DNA from: an uncultured Erysipelotrichaceae bacterium
Lineage (GTDB): Bacteria > Bacillota_I > Bacilli_A > Erysipelotrichales > Erysipelotrichaceae
Direction of reading: 5' to 3'
Assembly (NCBI GenBank): GCA_947649125.1
Contig: CANSQL010000004.1
Location: 1 to 64,000 of the forward strand
Length of the DNA: 64,000 bases
The position numbers were made by a program, and so were the translations under genes. Below the pieces are notes generated by a model. It was not told the DNA's origin. It saw nothing but the letters and a program-made list of their open reading frames with translations, and did not search any database. Numbering within the stretch: the stretch's first letter is position 1; each line of letters opens with the position of its first letter. Positions 41,867-51,814 of this stretch are shown piece by piece.

Positions 41867-42757
41867 TTATGCCTTTTGATTCTGACGATAAACAACATAA
41901 CCGCCTGCACCGACTAATATAACGATCAAGATACCGAAGCCGATATACCAAATCATATGATTATCGCTTGTATCAGTGCTGTCATAGGATCCGTTAGCAC
42001 CGTTAGACTTGATCGGATCGCTGTTGCCGAAATTATCCTTAACAGCTTCATCCTTGTCCTTTTCCTTATCGGTCTTTGCTACTTCATCCTTATTCTCTTC
42101 AGCACTGTTACCTGAATTATAGCTGCCGTTCGCTCCTGAGGATTGATTATTACCGCTTCCTACGTTAGAACTGCCGCCATTATCCTTATTTCCGCTGTTG
42201 CTATTGCTGTTACCGCCATTGCTGTTTCCGTTGCTATTACTGTTACCGCCGGAATTGTTATTACCATTGTTCACATCTTCCAACCTGAAGGTAAAATCAC
42301 CTGTTTTATCATTTTCAAGCTTAGTGATATTTCTTACCTCATAATCCATATTTGTAACAGATAAACGCTTGATGCCTACATTGAATTTTTCTTTATCGGT
42401 CGCTGCCTTTACCTTAACGACACCGATAACGACATCACCGTTTTTATCAGCTAAATTCTTTGCCGCATCACCGCTCGCTACATACAATCTTACCGTGTTA
42501 CTCTTTTTATCATACGTATGCTTTTTTACATAGTCATTTGATAAAGAAGAATCCCACTCAATCGTATCCAGCATGACCTTACCGCTCAATTCAAGCGTAG
42601 CATCCAATGCACCGACAAATCCATCATTTAAATTAATTGTCAGTTTTACTGCACCGTTTCCTCCGCTGGTACGGCGGAGGGTAGCTGCCGAAACACTCAC
42701 TACGGTTGTAAGCAGTAAGCCTACGGCAGCTAATACCGTCATTATTTTTTTCATCAT
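41867..42757 (-). CDS. membrane-anchored cohesin-like protein
   Basis: 296 residues: signal peptide (about 1-24), a beta domain with cohesin features (about 30-160: GFVGALDATLELSG, GVVKVKA), an Asn/Gly/Ser-rich linker (about 165-215), a Lys/Glu/Asp-rich stretch and a C-terminal membrane helix (about 267-288) with a basic end. It overlaps the stop of the dockerin-bearing M60 protease gene by 1 bp (TAATG). A cohesin on the membrane next to a dockerin enzyme suggests that it holds the enzyme at the cell surface. The cohesin call rests on pattern and context, not on a search. Confidence 0.78.
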   Translation of the reverse strand: MMKKIMTVLAAVGLLLTTVVSVSAATLRRTSGGNGAVKLTINLNDGFVGALDATLELSGKVMLDTIEWDSSLSNDYVKKHTYDKKSNTVRLYVASGDAAKNLADKNGDVVIGVVKVKAATDKEKFNVGIKRLSVTNMDYEVRNITKLENDKTGDFTFRLEDVNNGNNNSGGNSNSNGNSNGGNSNSNSGNKDNGGSSNVGSGNNQSSGANGSYNSGNSAEENKDEVAKTDKEKDKDEAVKDNFGNSDPIKSNGANGSYDSTDTSDNHMIWYIGFGILIVILVGAGGYVVYRQNQKA

Positions 42758-45700
42758 TAGTTATCCTTTGTCGTATCCACGATTTCCATAAACGGTAAAG
42801 CATCGTAAGCAGGTAAATCCGTAACAGCTCTTGACGTACTTGTTAAACGCTGTCCTTCATTTGTTTCTGCATCATTTACACGATACAACTCTGCTCTGAT
42901 ACTCTTACCTGTCATTGATTCATACTGCTCAGGAGTAACCACAAAGAACCAATAGCCCTGTGCAATCTCTGCCACCTCTGCGTTGCTGTTCAGCTTCGCA
43001 AACAGGAAGTTATCACCCTCATAGAACTTCTGATCGTCCTCTGCGTCTACCAGCAGCATTGCGTTAAAGGCCGGATTACCGCGATAATCACCCTTAAATA
43101 CAACTGAACCGGCTGCGATTTCAACTTCCTCACCTTTGGAATTCAGATATTTATACGGATCCTTTAAAATACCGATCGTATCATTTGACATTTCCACATT
43201 GTCACCCGGAGGCGCAATGACATCGATTTCAGCACCGCTGATACCCTGATTGCCTACTGCCTCAATCTTCACATAAGAGATATCGGTATAAGTCCACAGC
43301 TGATCTCCGCCTGTAGTACCCTCTTTATCAAAGTATACGATTTGCGAGTAGTCGTTGGCGCTGTTCAAGTCAAAGGTTCCGCTCTTAGCCAATGTCCAGT
43401 TTACTCTGTCCTGACTGACATACACATTGAATTTTGAAATCGTATTAGGCAACATCTGTCCGTCTGTCGCAATTGTACGATACTTAATACCTGCGATATC
43501 AATCTTAGTATTCATATCGATAATGAGATACGGAGTTGTCTTATCCTTTTCCTCGATTCTAAGGCTTCCGTTAAAGAATGTCGCATTATCACCGTCAATT
43601 AAATTATTAACGCTTAATGTACTGTAATCCATATCAGGATTCTCATGATCGATGCTTTCATCCTTTGCCATAAAGTTAGATGAAATCTCAAAATTTTCTT
43701 TATTGATGCTTCCGTCATGAGCTACCTTCACTTCATCAAGCTTCAGTGTTGCGGTTGCATTCAGATACTTGTCATAAGCTGTAACCTCATATACAAGCGC
43801 ACGATTGTTCATAGAACCGATGATATCAACGAACTCATTTTCCATCGTAAAGCCGATGACCTCACCGTTACGCTTAATTTCATAGCCCAGAATTGCTTCG
43901 GCATTTGCGTTGCCCTCTACCGCAAGACTGATTTTAAAGCGTTTCGTTTGGCTGTCTGCCTCTGTAAGCTCAGCCTTCACTGTTGTGCCCTCAGACATTG
44001 CGGCACCGTTTTTCAAACGATAACGTCTTGCATCATCGTTCAAATACCAGATTTTGCGTTCTTCCTTAGGAAGCTCTTTCTCATCTAAATACTCTCTTAC
44101 CTTATCGCTTACAACTAAGCCCCATTTTTCAAAATGCTCGCTTAGATCCTTGCCTGCAGCTAAGGAAGCATAAACGATCAGTGATTCATCCGTGCTGAAG
44201 CCGCTTAAGCTTACTCTGCGCATTTCCTTATTCATTTTAGCGTAAATAGAATTTGTATCTGTATAAGTTGCAGCATCATCATACGCTAAGTGAAGCTGCC
44301 AGTACATCGCCAATGTCGTGAATACATCTGAGCTCTTACCGATCGTATTTGATGTTACCTTTTGATAGATTTTTTCATACCTCGGCTCAATGCGAGCTGC
44401 AGCCTTATCATCACTTGTCTGTGCCAGCAATGCGAATATATTGTTTGTTACCTCTGCATAAGCAATCTTGCCTTGATTGATCTGATGTCCGATTTCATGG
44501 CTGATGCCCCAACCGAAGAAGCCGGTCGTTGTTACTTCGCCGTTAGTAACGGTATTCGGTCTGCCCTGTACCATTCCCGGTGCACTGCCATGACCGATTC
44601 CGATATGATCGCCGCCCGCATACATGAACGCGCCGTCGAACATTCTCATTGCACGGATATTGATATAGCTGGAAGGCGTTTTATCAATCGCTTCCGCAGG
44701 ATTATCCGATAAGCCTTTATGGTTATAGAACAAGGTAGCCATTTGATCGAATGCCACCAAAGAATTATACAAACGAGTTACTTGATCATCAATCGAACTT
44801 AAATTAGTTGAAATACCGTTATATGCAGACGTTGCCGCAATCGAGAATAATCCGCGCTTACATGCTATTTCGGTCGTATTCAATACACTTGTGCTCGCAT
44901 CAAAGTCTTCACCGTTATCTGAATACATGCCTTCAAGCTTTTCTGTATAAGCCTTCAATTCAGTAATATATGTCTTGATTGCCGCCTTTGCCTCTGCTTC
45001 ATCCTCAACATTGTGTACATCTAAATACGGAATCTTAGTACCGCCGCTTACACGAACCTTTAAAATACCGCTTTCTTTAGAGCTCGGATAACGAATATAT
45101 ACGGATCCTCCGCGCTCAGTAGCCATTGTACCGATTTTAGGAACAGTGATAATATTCGCACCCTTTTTCAAATTCGTAACACTTTGTTTCCAAACGGAAG
45201 CCTCTGCATAGTACTGTGTAAATACAACTTGCGGCATAACTCCGCCTGTCGTTCCGACATAGACAGTGATCTGCTCACCTTCTCTTGCCGAAATTCCCAA
45301 CGGCTGTAAATCACTTAAGCTGGAGAAGCCTAAATGACCGTTTCTTGTAGTTGAGATTTTTTGATCTACAGTTATCACATCTTGAATTTTCTTATCATTC
45401 AAAATCTGTCTTGCATAATCCAGTTCATTTAATAATGCTGTACGATTCGGATGATATTCACCGCTGATTTCATCCTTCGTGTTGACACGTGCTTCCAAAG
45501 CAGCGATTTTCGCTTCATCTGCACCGTCAATCAACTCTAAATGCAGATCATCTTTAAATAATGCATTGATATCATCCTCTAACGGATTGTATTCATAGTA
45601 TTTAAGCTCACGCAATGCAATATTACCGTTAGCGGTATAGTTTGCCAAGCAAATCTGCATCTTATTTGTATGCACGGCATTATTCAGCTTCACCTGATAA

Positions 45701-47922
45701 TAAATCTGACCGTTTTTGCTTGTAAGCTTCGTCATTGACGCTTTTACACTCTGCATCGCACCGCTTTCATCCCAATAATAAACTCTTACATAAGTGAATG
45801 CAGCATTTTCTTCTTTAGGCACCATGAATATTTTATCGATATCGAAGAAATCATCAAACTCTACGATAGGTGCCGATCTGCCTGTATTGTAGCCGCCGGT
45901 ATCCCATGTATTTGCCAACCAATATGTCTCATAGTCATTATCCACAAGCGCATATTCGCCGGAGCTTGTATGACCAGGATTCGTTGTTACACTCTTGATA
46001 TGGTCTGTTTTCTCCGTCTTATTCGGGCGATTGATCAAGCCGTACGTATAAACATCAGGCATAATTGCATCTTTCGTAGTACCCTTCGCCAAGTTTGACG
46101 GTTTACCCTCACCTAAATCATTATTACCTGTAACATATGCTTCATATTCCGTCAGTTTTTCCAAATCGCGAAGCTGATAGCTGGTACCGTCAATATTGGC
46201 GATTTTCGTATAAGAGGATGCACCGACCTTGCGATAATAAATATTATACGTTCTAGTATCATCCATCTTTTTCCAACTGAAGTTAAAGCCTGCATATACC
46301 GGACTCATTACCACCATATCAACTGCCGGCGGCAAGCGATTCGGCTGCGGCTCAAAGCTTACCTCATCGGAATAAGGACTGCGCCATTCACCGTTGACAG
46401 CTCTTACCTGCAACAGGTATGTCGTATAATTTTCAAGATCGGCCAATTCAAATTTCGGATAATTCGTCTGGTAGACTTCGCTTTCAATCACCTGTCCGTC
46501 CGGTGATAATGTCTTGACCAATAACTCATAGCCTGTTACATTAGCCATTTCATTATAGGTAACACTGGCGGACTCGCTTCCTACCTTTACCTTGATGTTT
46601 TTCGGCACCTCGATTACCGGAACAGGTACTTCCTCATATACATTGTTAAGGAATTCTACCTCAGAGATTTCCGCTAAATTCTTAGTAGCGGTTTTAGTAA
46701 TCTTGATTGTCACCTTTTTAACGGCGATCTGTCCGCCTAAATCAATCACAATCGTATTCGCATTTGCCTTATCGGTAAAATAATGGATATTTTCAAGCTG
46801 ATTCAAGCTACCTTCGAAAGTAGTGACCTTACCGTTTTCATCTGTGACCTCAACAAGCATTTCCTCAGGCTGATTCGTCAAGCCTGCATCCACACGAATC
46901 TGATTCATCGTGAATGCCTTTTCCATGCTCATTGTCAGCACTGCCGGATTATCAACGGAAATTTCCTCGTTTTCCTTTGCCGGTTTTACGACAACCTGCC
47001 CTTCCTCTTGGAACAGATTTTTCGCATCACCGTCAATGATTGCTTCCACCTTCATATTGGAGCTGTCAATCATTGAGCTTGTATCCTCAACCTTAGCGCT
47101 TTGCTTCTTGCCGTTTAATACGGTCGCAACGATTGCGATATCGGCAATATTTATCTTACCGTCGCGATTCAAATCATTAGCCGCAATATCACTCTTATTT
47201 TTACTGTCGATATGTGAAATAATCTGATTTAAATCCTTCTTATCTACGACACCGTCCTGATTCACATCACCGACTTCAAATAAGCCTTTTTCATTGGAAA
47301 TAGAAATACGCTTTGCGTAGTCATCCAATTCGATGTTTTTTAAAGTATATGCCTTATAAGCATCACCGCTCAGCTCGACACTGTAATTACCTTTTTTCAG
47401 ATTATATACAGTGACTGCATAATATTTAACAGCTTCACCGTCAACACCGTTAAGCACTCCGCCCTCTTTATCCATTTTGCGGATACTCATTTCTCCAGTT
47501 TGATCACCCAGCGTATATTCGCTGCGCTTCATCTCGGTTATACCGTTAAAATCAATTTTTTCACTGTTCCCCTTATCGTCCTTAAGAGTCAGTGCGATGT
47601 TAGGATTTGTAATATTGCTGATCGGCAATACAAACTTAACATCGATTTCTAAATTTCCGGTTGCCTCCAATCCATCCAGATGATAGACCTCCGGTGACAA
47701 CACAGTACCTGCAGAATCGCTTGAGCCTGTGCCGTCATTACTGTTTGCACTATCAGAAGCTCCCTCTGCCGCTGTTTTGTCAGAAGTTCCTTCATTGCTT
47801 ACTGTTTCGTCCTCAGTATTCGCTGAAATCACGCCGCTCATCGAATCCATCACAAACAGTGAGGATGATGCAAGACCTGCAATCAGCACCGAAACGAATA
47901 GCAATTTTAAACAACGCTTCAT
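42757..47922 (-). CDS. secreted M60-type (enhancin-like) metalloprotease with dockerin, FN3 and F5/8C modules
   Basis: 1721 residues. After a signal peptide (about 1-35) and a Ser/Asp/Thr-rich stretch come a beta module, a dockerin pair of calcium loops (about 217-268: GDVNQDGVVDKKDL, NDLNRDGKINIADI), an F5/8 type C-like module (about 290-430), two FN3 modules (about 440-630), a second F5/8 C module (about 650-780), the M60 peptidase region with HEIGH (His1142, Glu1143, His1146) and a third ligand Glu1157, and a last F5/8 C module (about 1430-1600). M60 enzymes cut mucin-type O-glycoproteins. Translation is coupled to the cohesin gene. Confidence 0.92.
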   Translation of the reverse strand: MKRCLKLLFVSVLIAGLASSSLFVMDSMSGVISANTEDETVSNEGTSDKTAAEGASDSANSNDGTGSSDSAGTVLSPEVYHLDGLEATGNLEIDVKFVLPISNITNPNIALTLKDDKGNSEKIDFNGITEMKRSEYTLGDQTGEMSIRKMDKEGGVLNGVDGEAVKYYAVTVYNLKKGNYSVELSGDAYKAYTLKNIELDDYAKRISISNEKGLFEVGDVNQDGVVDKKDLNQIISHIDSKNKSDIAANDLNRDGKINIADIAIVATVLNGKKQSAKVEDTSSMIDSSNMKVEAIIDGDAKNLFQEEGQVVVKPAKENEEISVDNPAVLTMSMEKAFTMNQIRVDAGLTNQPEEMLVEVTDENGKVTTFEGSLNQLENIHYFTDKANANTIVIDLGGQIAVKKVTIKITKTATKNLAEISEVEFLNNVYEEVPVPVIEVPKNIKVKVGSESASVTYNEMANVTGYELLVKTLSPDGQVIESEVYQTNYPKFELADLENYTTYLLQVRAVNGEWRSPYSDEVSFEPQPNRLPPAVDMVVMSPVYAGFNFSWKKMDDTRTYNIYYRKVGASSYTKIANIDGTSYQLRDLEKLTEYEAYVTGNNDLGEGKPSNLAKGTTKDAIMPDVYTYGLINRPNKTEKTDHIKSVTTNPGHTSSGEYALVDNDYETYWLANTWDTGGYNTGRSAPIVEFDDFFDIDKIFMVPKEENAAFTYVRVYYWDESGAMQSVKASMTKLTSKNGQIYYQVKLNNAVHTNKMQICLANYTANGNIALRELKYYEYNPLEDDINALFKDDLHLELIDGADEAKIAALEARVNTKDEISGEYHPNRTALLNELDYARQILNDKKIQDVITVDQKISTTRNGHLGFSSLSDLQPLGISAREGEQITVYVGTTGGVMPQVVFTQYYAEASVWKQSVTNLKKGANIITVPKIGTMATERGGSVYIRYPSSKESGILKVRVSGGTKIPYLDVHNVEDEAEAKAAIKTYITELKAYTEKLEGMYSDNGEDFDASTSVLNTTEIACKRGLFSIAATSAYNGISTNLSSIDDQVTRLYNSLVAFDQMATLFYNHKGLSDNPAEAIDKTPSSYINIRAMRMFDGAFMYAGGDHIGIGHGSAPGMVQGRPNTVTNGEVTTTGFFGWGISHEIGHQINQGKIAYAEVTNNIFALLAQTSDDKAAARIEPRYEKIYQKVTSNTIGKSSDVFTTLAMYWQLHLAYDDAATYTDTNSIYAKMNKEMRRVSLSGFSTDESLIVYASLAAGKDLSEHFEKWGLVVSDKVREYLDEKELPKEERKIWYLNDDARRYRLKNGAAMSEGTTVKAELTEADSQTKRFKISLAVEGNANAEAILGYEIKRNGEVIGFTMENEFVDIIGSMNNRALVYEVTAYDKYLNATATLKLDEVKVAHDGSINKENFEISSNFMAKDESIDHENPDMDYSTLSVNNLIDGDNATFFNGSLRIEEKDKTTPYLIIDMNTKIDIAGIKYRTIATDGQMLPNTISKFNVYVSQDRVNWTLAKSGTFDLNSANDYSQIVYFDKEGTTGGDQLWTYTDISYVKIEAVGNQGISGAEIDVIAPPGDNVEMSNDTIGILKDPYKYLNSKGEEVEIAAGSVVFKGDYRGNPAFNAMLLVDAEDDQKFYEGDNFLFAKLNSNAEVAEIAQGYWFFVVTPEQYESMTGKSIRAELYRVNDAETNEGQRLTSTSRAVTDLPAYDALPFMEIVDTTKDN

Positions 47923-47951
47923 AATATTCTCCTTTCATGCTCTCATTATTT

Positions 47952-47980
47952 ATGATATCACAACAGCGCCCTTTGTTCAA
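47952..47980 (-). promoter_or_regulatory. promoter of the protease-cohesin operon
   Basis: On the minus strand TTGAAC (47975-47980) and TATCAT (47952-47957) have a 17-base spacer, 30 bp before the protease ATG. The remaining gap up to 48276 is AT-rich with no gene or clear repeat that I can support. Confidence 0.6.
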
Positions 47981-48276
47981 TGCTTTTATCCATAAATTGT
48001 AAAAAAGATACAGACAAAAATGTGATAAACGAAACTGTAGGATTAAGCCTTGATTCCCTGTATTTGTATGTAAAAAAATAACAATAAACTTATTTAATAA
48101 CTTTCCATTATCAAGTGCTTTACTTATCAAATTTATTTTAATCATAAAGACAAGTGAGTCAATCGTTATTTCATCATACATTTGTAATTCAAATCACTTT
48201 TTCAAGCAAATAATCGCTTTTTACCTCGTCTTGATAAATAAATTTCAAAACATCAATCACATCGAAACAGATAGAT

Positions 48277-48309
48277 AAAAAAAGATTCAGCATATATAAC
48301 CACTGAATC
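48277..48309 (-). terminator. terminator of the TfoX-N gene
   Basis: Stem GATTCAG/CTGAATC followed by seven T on the minus strand, 18 bp past the stop. Confidence 0.85.
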
Positions 48310-48327
48310 AAATTCGTTGTAATTACT

Positions 48328-48648
48328 TTATCCTGCCTTGCGTTTAGATTTGGGAAGCGGTGTTACCTCGACAAGCTTTTCGATGATTTGTTTGCTGAAG
48401 GAAGCATTATCAATATCCAATACATAATGCTCCTTGGCAGAATCATAAGGCTTCCCTATTTCTGCCTCATTCATTAAATCCGCAATACACGGCAGCATTT
48501 TCACAAACGCCGTATTATCACATACAGTAACTACCGGCTTATCATCTACATAAACCGTATATTCACCGAACATCTTCCGATAACGGATTGCTCCGACACC
48601 GTTCAGCTGCTCACATACATATTCTATAAAATCAGTTGTAGTTGCCAT
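48328..48648 (-). CDS. TfoX N-terminal domain protein
   Basis: 106 residues matching the TfoX-N domain (MFGEYTVYVDDKPVVTVCDN, SFSKQIIEKLVEVTPLPKSK). In Firmicutes such stand-alone proteins are of unknown role; full TfoX regulates competence in other bacteria. The start at 48648 with AAGGAGATC is chosen over the longer frame to 48705. Confidence 0.87.
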   Translation of the reverse strand: MATTTDFIEYVCEQLNGVGAIRYRKMFGEYTVYVDDKPVVTVCDNTAFVKMLPCIADLMNEAEIGKPYDSAKEHYVLDIDNASFSKQIIEKLVEVTPLPKSKRKAG

Positions 48649-48883
48649 AATCGATCTCCTTGCCCTGTTTATTTTATACTTCTCATAATTCATGCTTATC
48701 TGCATTTCTTAAGTCTGAATCTTTCAATCACTCTATATTCCGCTTCCTATGCGCTCTTATTCAAGCGCTTTTTAGGTACTCCCCTATTCTACCACAATCC
48801 TCATAAAATGTCATTTTTTCATTTCGAATTCTGATCCTGCATATTGATTGATCAAACGTTATAAAAAAACATCGCCGTCGATA

Positions 48884-48920
48884 AGAAAAAGACCGTCGCC
48901 GTAATTCAGCAACAGTCTTT
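48884..48920 (-). terminator. terminator after mazF
   Basis: A 12-bp minus-strand stem (AAAGACTGTTGC with GCGACGGTCTTT, two GU pairs) followed by T residues, just past the mazF stop. Confidence 0.85.
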
Positions 48921-48926
48921 CCTGTA

Positions 48927-49259
48927 TTATAAATTCAAGCTTACGCGAATTGCCTGATCGACCTTACCCATTGTATCATCGCCTAAGGCACAGATCCATT
49001 GTCCCAATCGTTTCTTATCGATCGTTCTGAGCTGTTCACATAAAATCATCGATACATAATTCAAGGCCGCATCGGTAAATATCACATGCGTAGGAATCGG
49101 CGGCTTACTCATTTTTTTAGAAATCGGAGCGACAATGATCGTATTGGAATATTTATTGCCCTTATCATTTTGAATAACCAATACCGGTCTCATACCGCCC
49201 TGTTCACTGCCGATTACCGGTGATAAATTCGCATAAAATACATCCCCGCGTCTAACCAT
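48927..49259 (-). CDS. mazF: MazF/PemK family endoribonuclease toxin
   Basis: 110 residues with the full PemK/MazF pattern (RRGDVFYANLSPVIGSEQGG, RPVLVIQND, NTIIVAPIS, EQLRTIDKKRLG). The enzyme cuts single-stranded mRNA at short motifs. In B. subtilis the homologue ndoA follows ydcC, alr and the antitoxin gene ndoAI. Here it follows a YdcC-like gene directly (TAATG overlap), and no MazE-like frame is near. The antitoxin must lie elsewhere or be lost. Confidence 0.92.
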   Translation of the reverse strand: MVRRGDVFYANLSPVIGSEQGGMRPVLVIQNDKGNKYSNTIIVAPISKKMSKPPIPTHVIFTDAALNYVSMILCEQLRTIDKKRLGQWICALGDDTMGKVDQAIRVSLNL

Positions 49260-50248
49260 TATTTCATCACTGCCACCTGCATACTGTTGATTACATTCAT
49301 CATTTCCTCAGGAGCCAGATCATCACTGAAAACGGTAAATTCAATTCCGTTATAAACAGCCGATAAGCGATTTCCGTCATAGAAGCCGAATACATCCAAC
49401 GCATCAACGATCTTACCCGGCATGATTACTGTCTGTGTGGAGTCTGCACTGCTTCGTATGCTTTCCACTACCGTAAAATTCTTACTTCCGGTAAACTCTA
49501 AAATATGCTTTTGTACCCCGTTTGAATTCATTTCACTTTTTCCCGTGAGCTGTGCATCATAGACTGCAGACGGATATAACGGTAAATCTGCTTCATTGAT
49601 TTGATTTGTGCCGGTCGGCTTTTCTAAGCTTGTCGGCGCTGTGAAATAATCGGCTGCCGGCTCTTTATGATATTCCACGGAATCGAATACGATTTTAAGC
49701 TCAACAGTATCATCCTTGTTAAAAATCTGCAGCCACTGAATATTGGCATCCTTATCAAACTGCATTTCCTGCTTGATATAATTCTTGTTGTTAGGATAAA
49801 TTACCGGTGTTGTGATTAAATAACCTTCATCATTTTTCACTGCTTCACATTCCTCATTATTCACAAAATCCACCATCGATTGTAATAAATACGGCTTAGG
49901 TGAATTCAAAGGCCATTCACCTTCAAATTTAAACACTTGATTCAAAGCCGGTGTGATGACAAATACCCCTTCATCATTGCGTAAAATGATCTGTTCCTGA
50001 TTCAGTTCCTTGTCTAATAAACTGACCTTAAAATAATCATTGGCGTCGTTTTTTTGATATCCTACCTCAAGTGCATATGTTTTGATATCCTCACCCTTGG
50101 TGATTTCCATATCGCCTTTTAAGATGTATGAATCCATATTCTCCATTACTTTTGTGAACTGCTTTTCAAACGATTTCGGCTTTAACGCAAAGCATAATGC
50201 GACTGCCAAAACAATAATGCCTAATCCGGCAATGACTTTCTTTTTCAT
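49259..50248 (-). CDS. YdcC/LolA-like membrane-anchored protein
   Basis: About 329 residues with an N-terminal membrane anchor (about 5-20, no lipobox cysteine in the normal place; a Cys lies inside the segment ALCFAL) and an outer beta domain (LNQVFKFEGEWPLNS, MQFDKDANIQWLQIF) of the LolA-like fold found in B. subtilis YdcC. The start at 50248 has GAGGAG upstream. It is first in an operon with mazF, and the synteny supports the YdcC call. Confidence 0.8.
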   Translation of the reverse strand: MKKKVIAGLGIIVLAVALCFALKPKSFEKQFTKVMENMDSYILKGDMEITKGEDIKTYALEVGYQKNDANDYFKVSLLDKELNQEQIILRNDEGVFVITPALNQVFKFEGEWPLNSPKPYLLQSMVDFVNNEECEAVKNDEGYLITTPVIYPNNKNYIKQEMQFDKDANIQWLQIFNKDDTVELKIVFDSVEYHKEPAADYFTAPTSLEKPTGTNQINEADLPLYPSAVYDAQLTGKSEMNSNGVQKHILEFTGSKNFTVVESIRSSADSTQTVIMPGKIVDALDVFGFYDGNRLSAVYNGIEFTVFSDDLAPEEMMNVINSMQVAVMK

Positions 50249-50375
50249 ATGCTGCTCCTCCCTTACAGAACCATTCATAATTTATGCTTCAACAAGTGAA
50301 ATCATTCATAAACAGCATGAATTTTCATAGATTATAATAGCTGTAATACCAAAATACGGCAGATCGGAGGCCAAT

Positions 50376-50570
50376 ATGAAAAAAACACAGATGATTGCCC
50401 TGTGTATTATTATTCTTTTTGCGATTGATTTCAGCATCAGTCAGCTGCTTCATATATCACTGTTATATGAGCGAATGCTTGATTGGAATTTACTCGGTAA
50501 GCTGATTGCCTTTATGATCGGAATCAGCGGTTTTTACAGTATTTTAATGCTTGGGAAGCAGGATGATTGA
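50376..50570 (+). CDS. small two-TM membrane protein
   Basis: 64 residues, two hydrophobic helices (about 6-24 and 41-59) joined by a short loop; ends KQDD. CGGAGG precedes the ATG and a TATAAT lies at 50333. It is divergent from the YdcC-like gene. No family recognised. Confidence 0.7.
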   Translation: MKKTQMIALCIIILFAIDFSISQLLHISLLYERMLDWNLLGKLIAFMIGISGFYSILMLGKQDD

Positions 50571-50612
50571 AACAGTTTTGGAAGCATGATGCTTCATAGC
50601 GATTATCAATGC

Positions 50613-51140
50613 CTAGGAATGCAGGATATCGTTATGTGAGGGAGTGATCGTAAAGGGTGTGCTCATATGCAGAAAATAAAGATAGATCGGAACTGTCTCG
50701 TTGTTTTCGATAAAACCAAGCTGTAAGAGTGCGCTTCGTAAGGCTGTTTCCTCTTTCACTGTTTTCATATACAGTGTTAATATATCCAAATGGGTAAAGG
50801 ACAAAAAAATCATTTGATTTAAAATGTTCATTAATACTGCTTCCTTAGGATTTTCCTCTTTTAACCAATAGGTAAGCTCGGCGCATTGATGGGCAACACA
50901 TTTTGCCTGAATCCAACCGTAAAGCTGATTGTCAAACAGGATTGCATAGCTGGCATAGCGAAGCGGATTCGCATGAAGCAGGAATTGAATGCAGTCATGT
51001 GCCTTGCGCTGAGTATAGGGGTAGCTATGTTTCCAATAGGGCTTCATTTTACGGTCTCGGCCAAGCTCCAACAAAGCTCCTGCATCCTCATTCTGCCATT
51101 TTCGTACATAGACTTGTTTCTCATCGTAATTTGTTTTCAT
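50613..51140 (-). CDS. GNAT-like acetyltransferase
   Basis: About 175 residues with the GNAT layout: VRKWQNEDAGALLELG at the N-terminus, YGWIQAKCV...AELTYWLKEENP and LYMKTVKEETALRSALLQLGFIE at the C-terminus. It would move an acetyl group from acetyl-CoA to an unknown acceptor. The ribosome-binding site is weak, and the open frame extends to 51236, so the start is uncertain. Confidence 0.75.
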   Translation of the reverse strand: MKTNYDEKQVYVRKWQNEDAGALLELGRDRKMKPYWKHSYPYTQRKAHDCIQFLLHANPLRYASYAILFDNQLYGWIQAKCVAHQCAELTYWLKEENPKEAVLMNILNQMIFLSFTHLDILTLYMKTVKEETALRSALLQLGFIENNETVPIYLYFLHMSTPFTITPSHNDILHS

Positions 51141-51244
51141 AGTATTAGCTTGTACACAAATATGTAATTCAGCATGGGATGAGACAAGTTTTTTACAGGA
51201 TAAAATCAGTGAATCAATCGACACAGCCGTTATCAAACGGCATG

Positions 51245-51272
51245 AAAAAAGCAGCCTTTGGTTTAAGGCTGC
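51245..51272 (-). terminator. terminator of the cysK-cysE operon
   Basis: Stem GCAGCCTT/AAGGCTGC with a 6-base loop, followed by six T on the minus strand; it overlaps the end of cysE. Confidence 0.88.
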
Positions 51273-51814
51273 GCTTTGTATTCATTCTGATGATTTTCCT
51301 TCGCTTTATTGACTGCCGGAATACCGACAAGCGTACTGTGCGGCGGGCAATCCTCCAGCACGACTGCATTAGCTCCGATTTTGGTGTAGTCGCCGATCGT
51401 GATATTGCCTAACAGCTTTGCCCCGGCCCCGATAAATATATGATTGCCGATCGTCGGATGGCGCTTCGCATGCTGCTTACCTGTACCGCCCAACGTAACA
51501 CCGTGATAAATCACACAGTCATCTCCGATAACGGCAGTCTCTCCGATGACCACTCCCATGCCGTGATCGATTACCAAGCCTTTGCCGATCGTTGCGCCGG
51601 GATGTATTTCAATTCCAGTCCATTTTCTTGCCAGATTGGAGTTGCATCTTGCTAAAAAATACAGATGATGCTTCCAATACCAATGAGAAAGATGGTGCAT
51701 GATCAGCGCCTTGATATGCGGATACAACAACAGCACCTCTAAGCGAGAATGCACTGCCGGATCATATTCACAGGTACGGGAAATATTATAGCGAATGTCC
51801 TTAATCAAGCTCAT
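51263..51814 (-). CDS. cysE: serine O-acetyltransferase
   Basis: 183 residues. It makes O-acetylserine from serine and acetyl-CoA, the first step of cysteine synthesis. An N-terminal helical part is followed by left-handed beta-helix hexapeptide repeats with [29 protein letters not shown] and VTLGGTGKQ, the active-site loops of CysE. The length is that of the short form of Firmicutes. The start overlaps the cysK stop by 4 bp. Confidence 0.95.
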   Translation of the reverse strand: MSLIKDIRYNISRTCEYDPAVHSRLEVLLLYPHIKALIMHHLSHWYWKHHLYFLARCNSNLARKWTGIEIHPGATIGKGLVIDHGMGVVIGETAVIGDDCVIYHGVTLGGTGKQHAKRHPTIGNHIFIGAGAKLLGNITIGDYTKIGANAVVLEDCPPHSTLVGIPAVNKAKENHQNEYKAQP

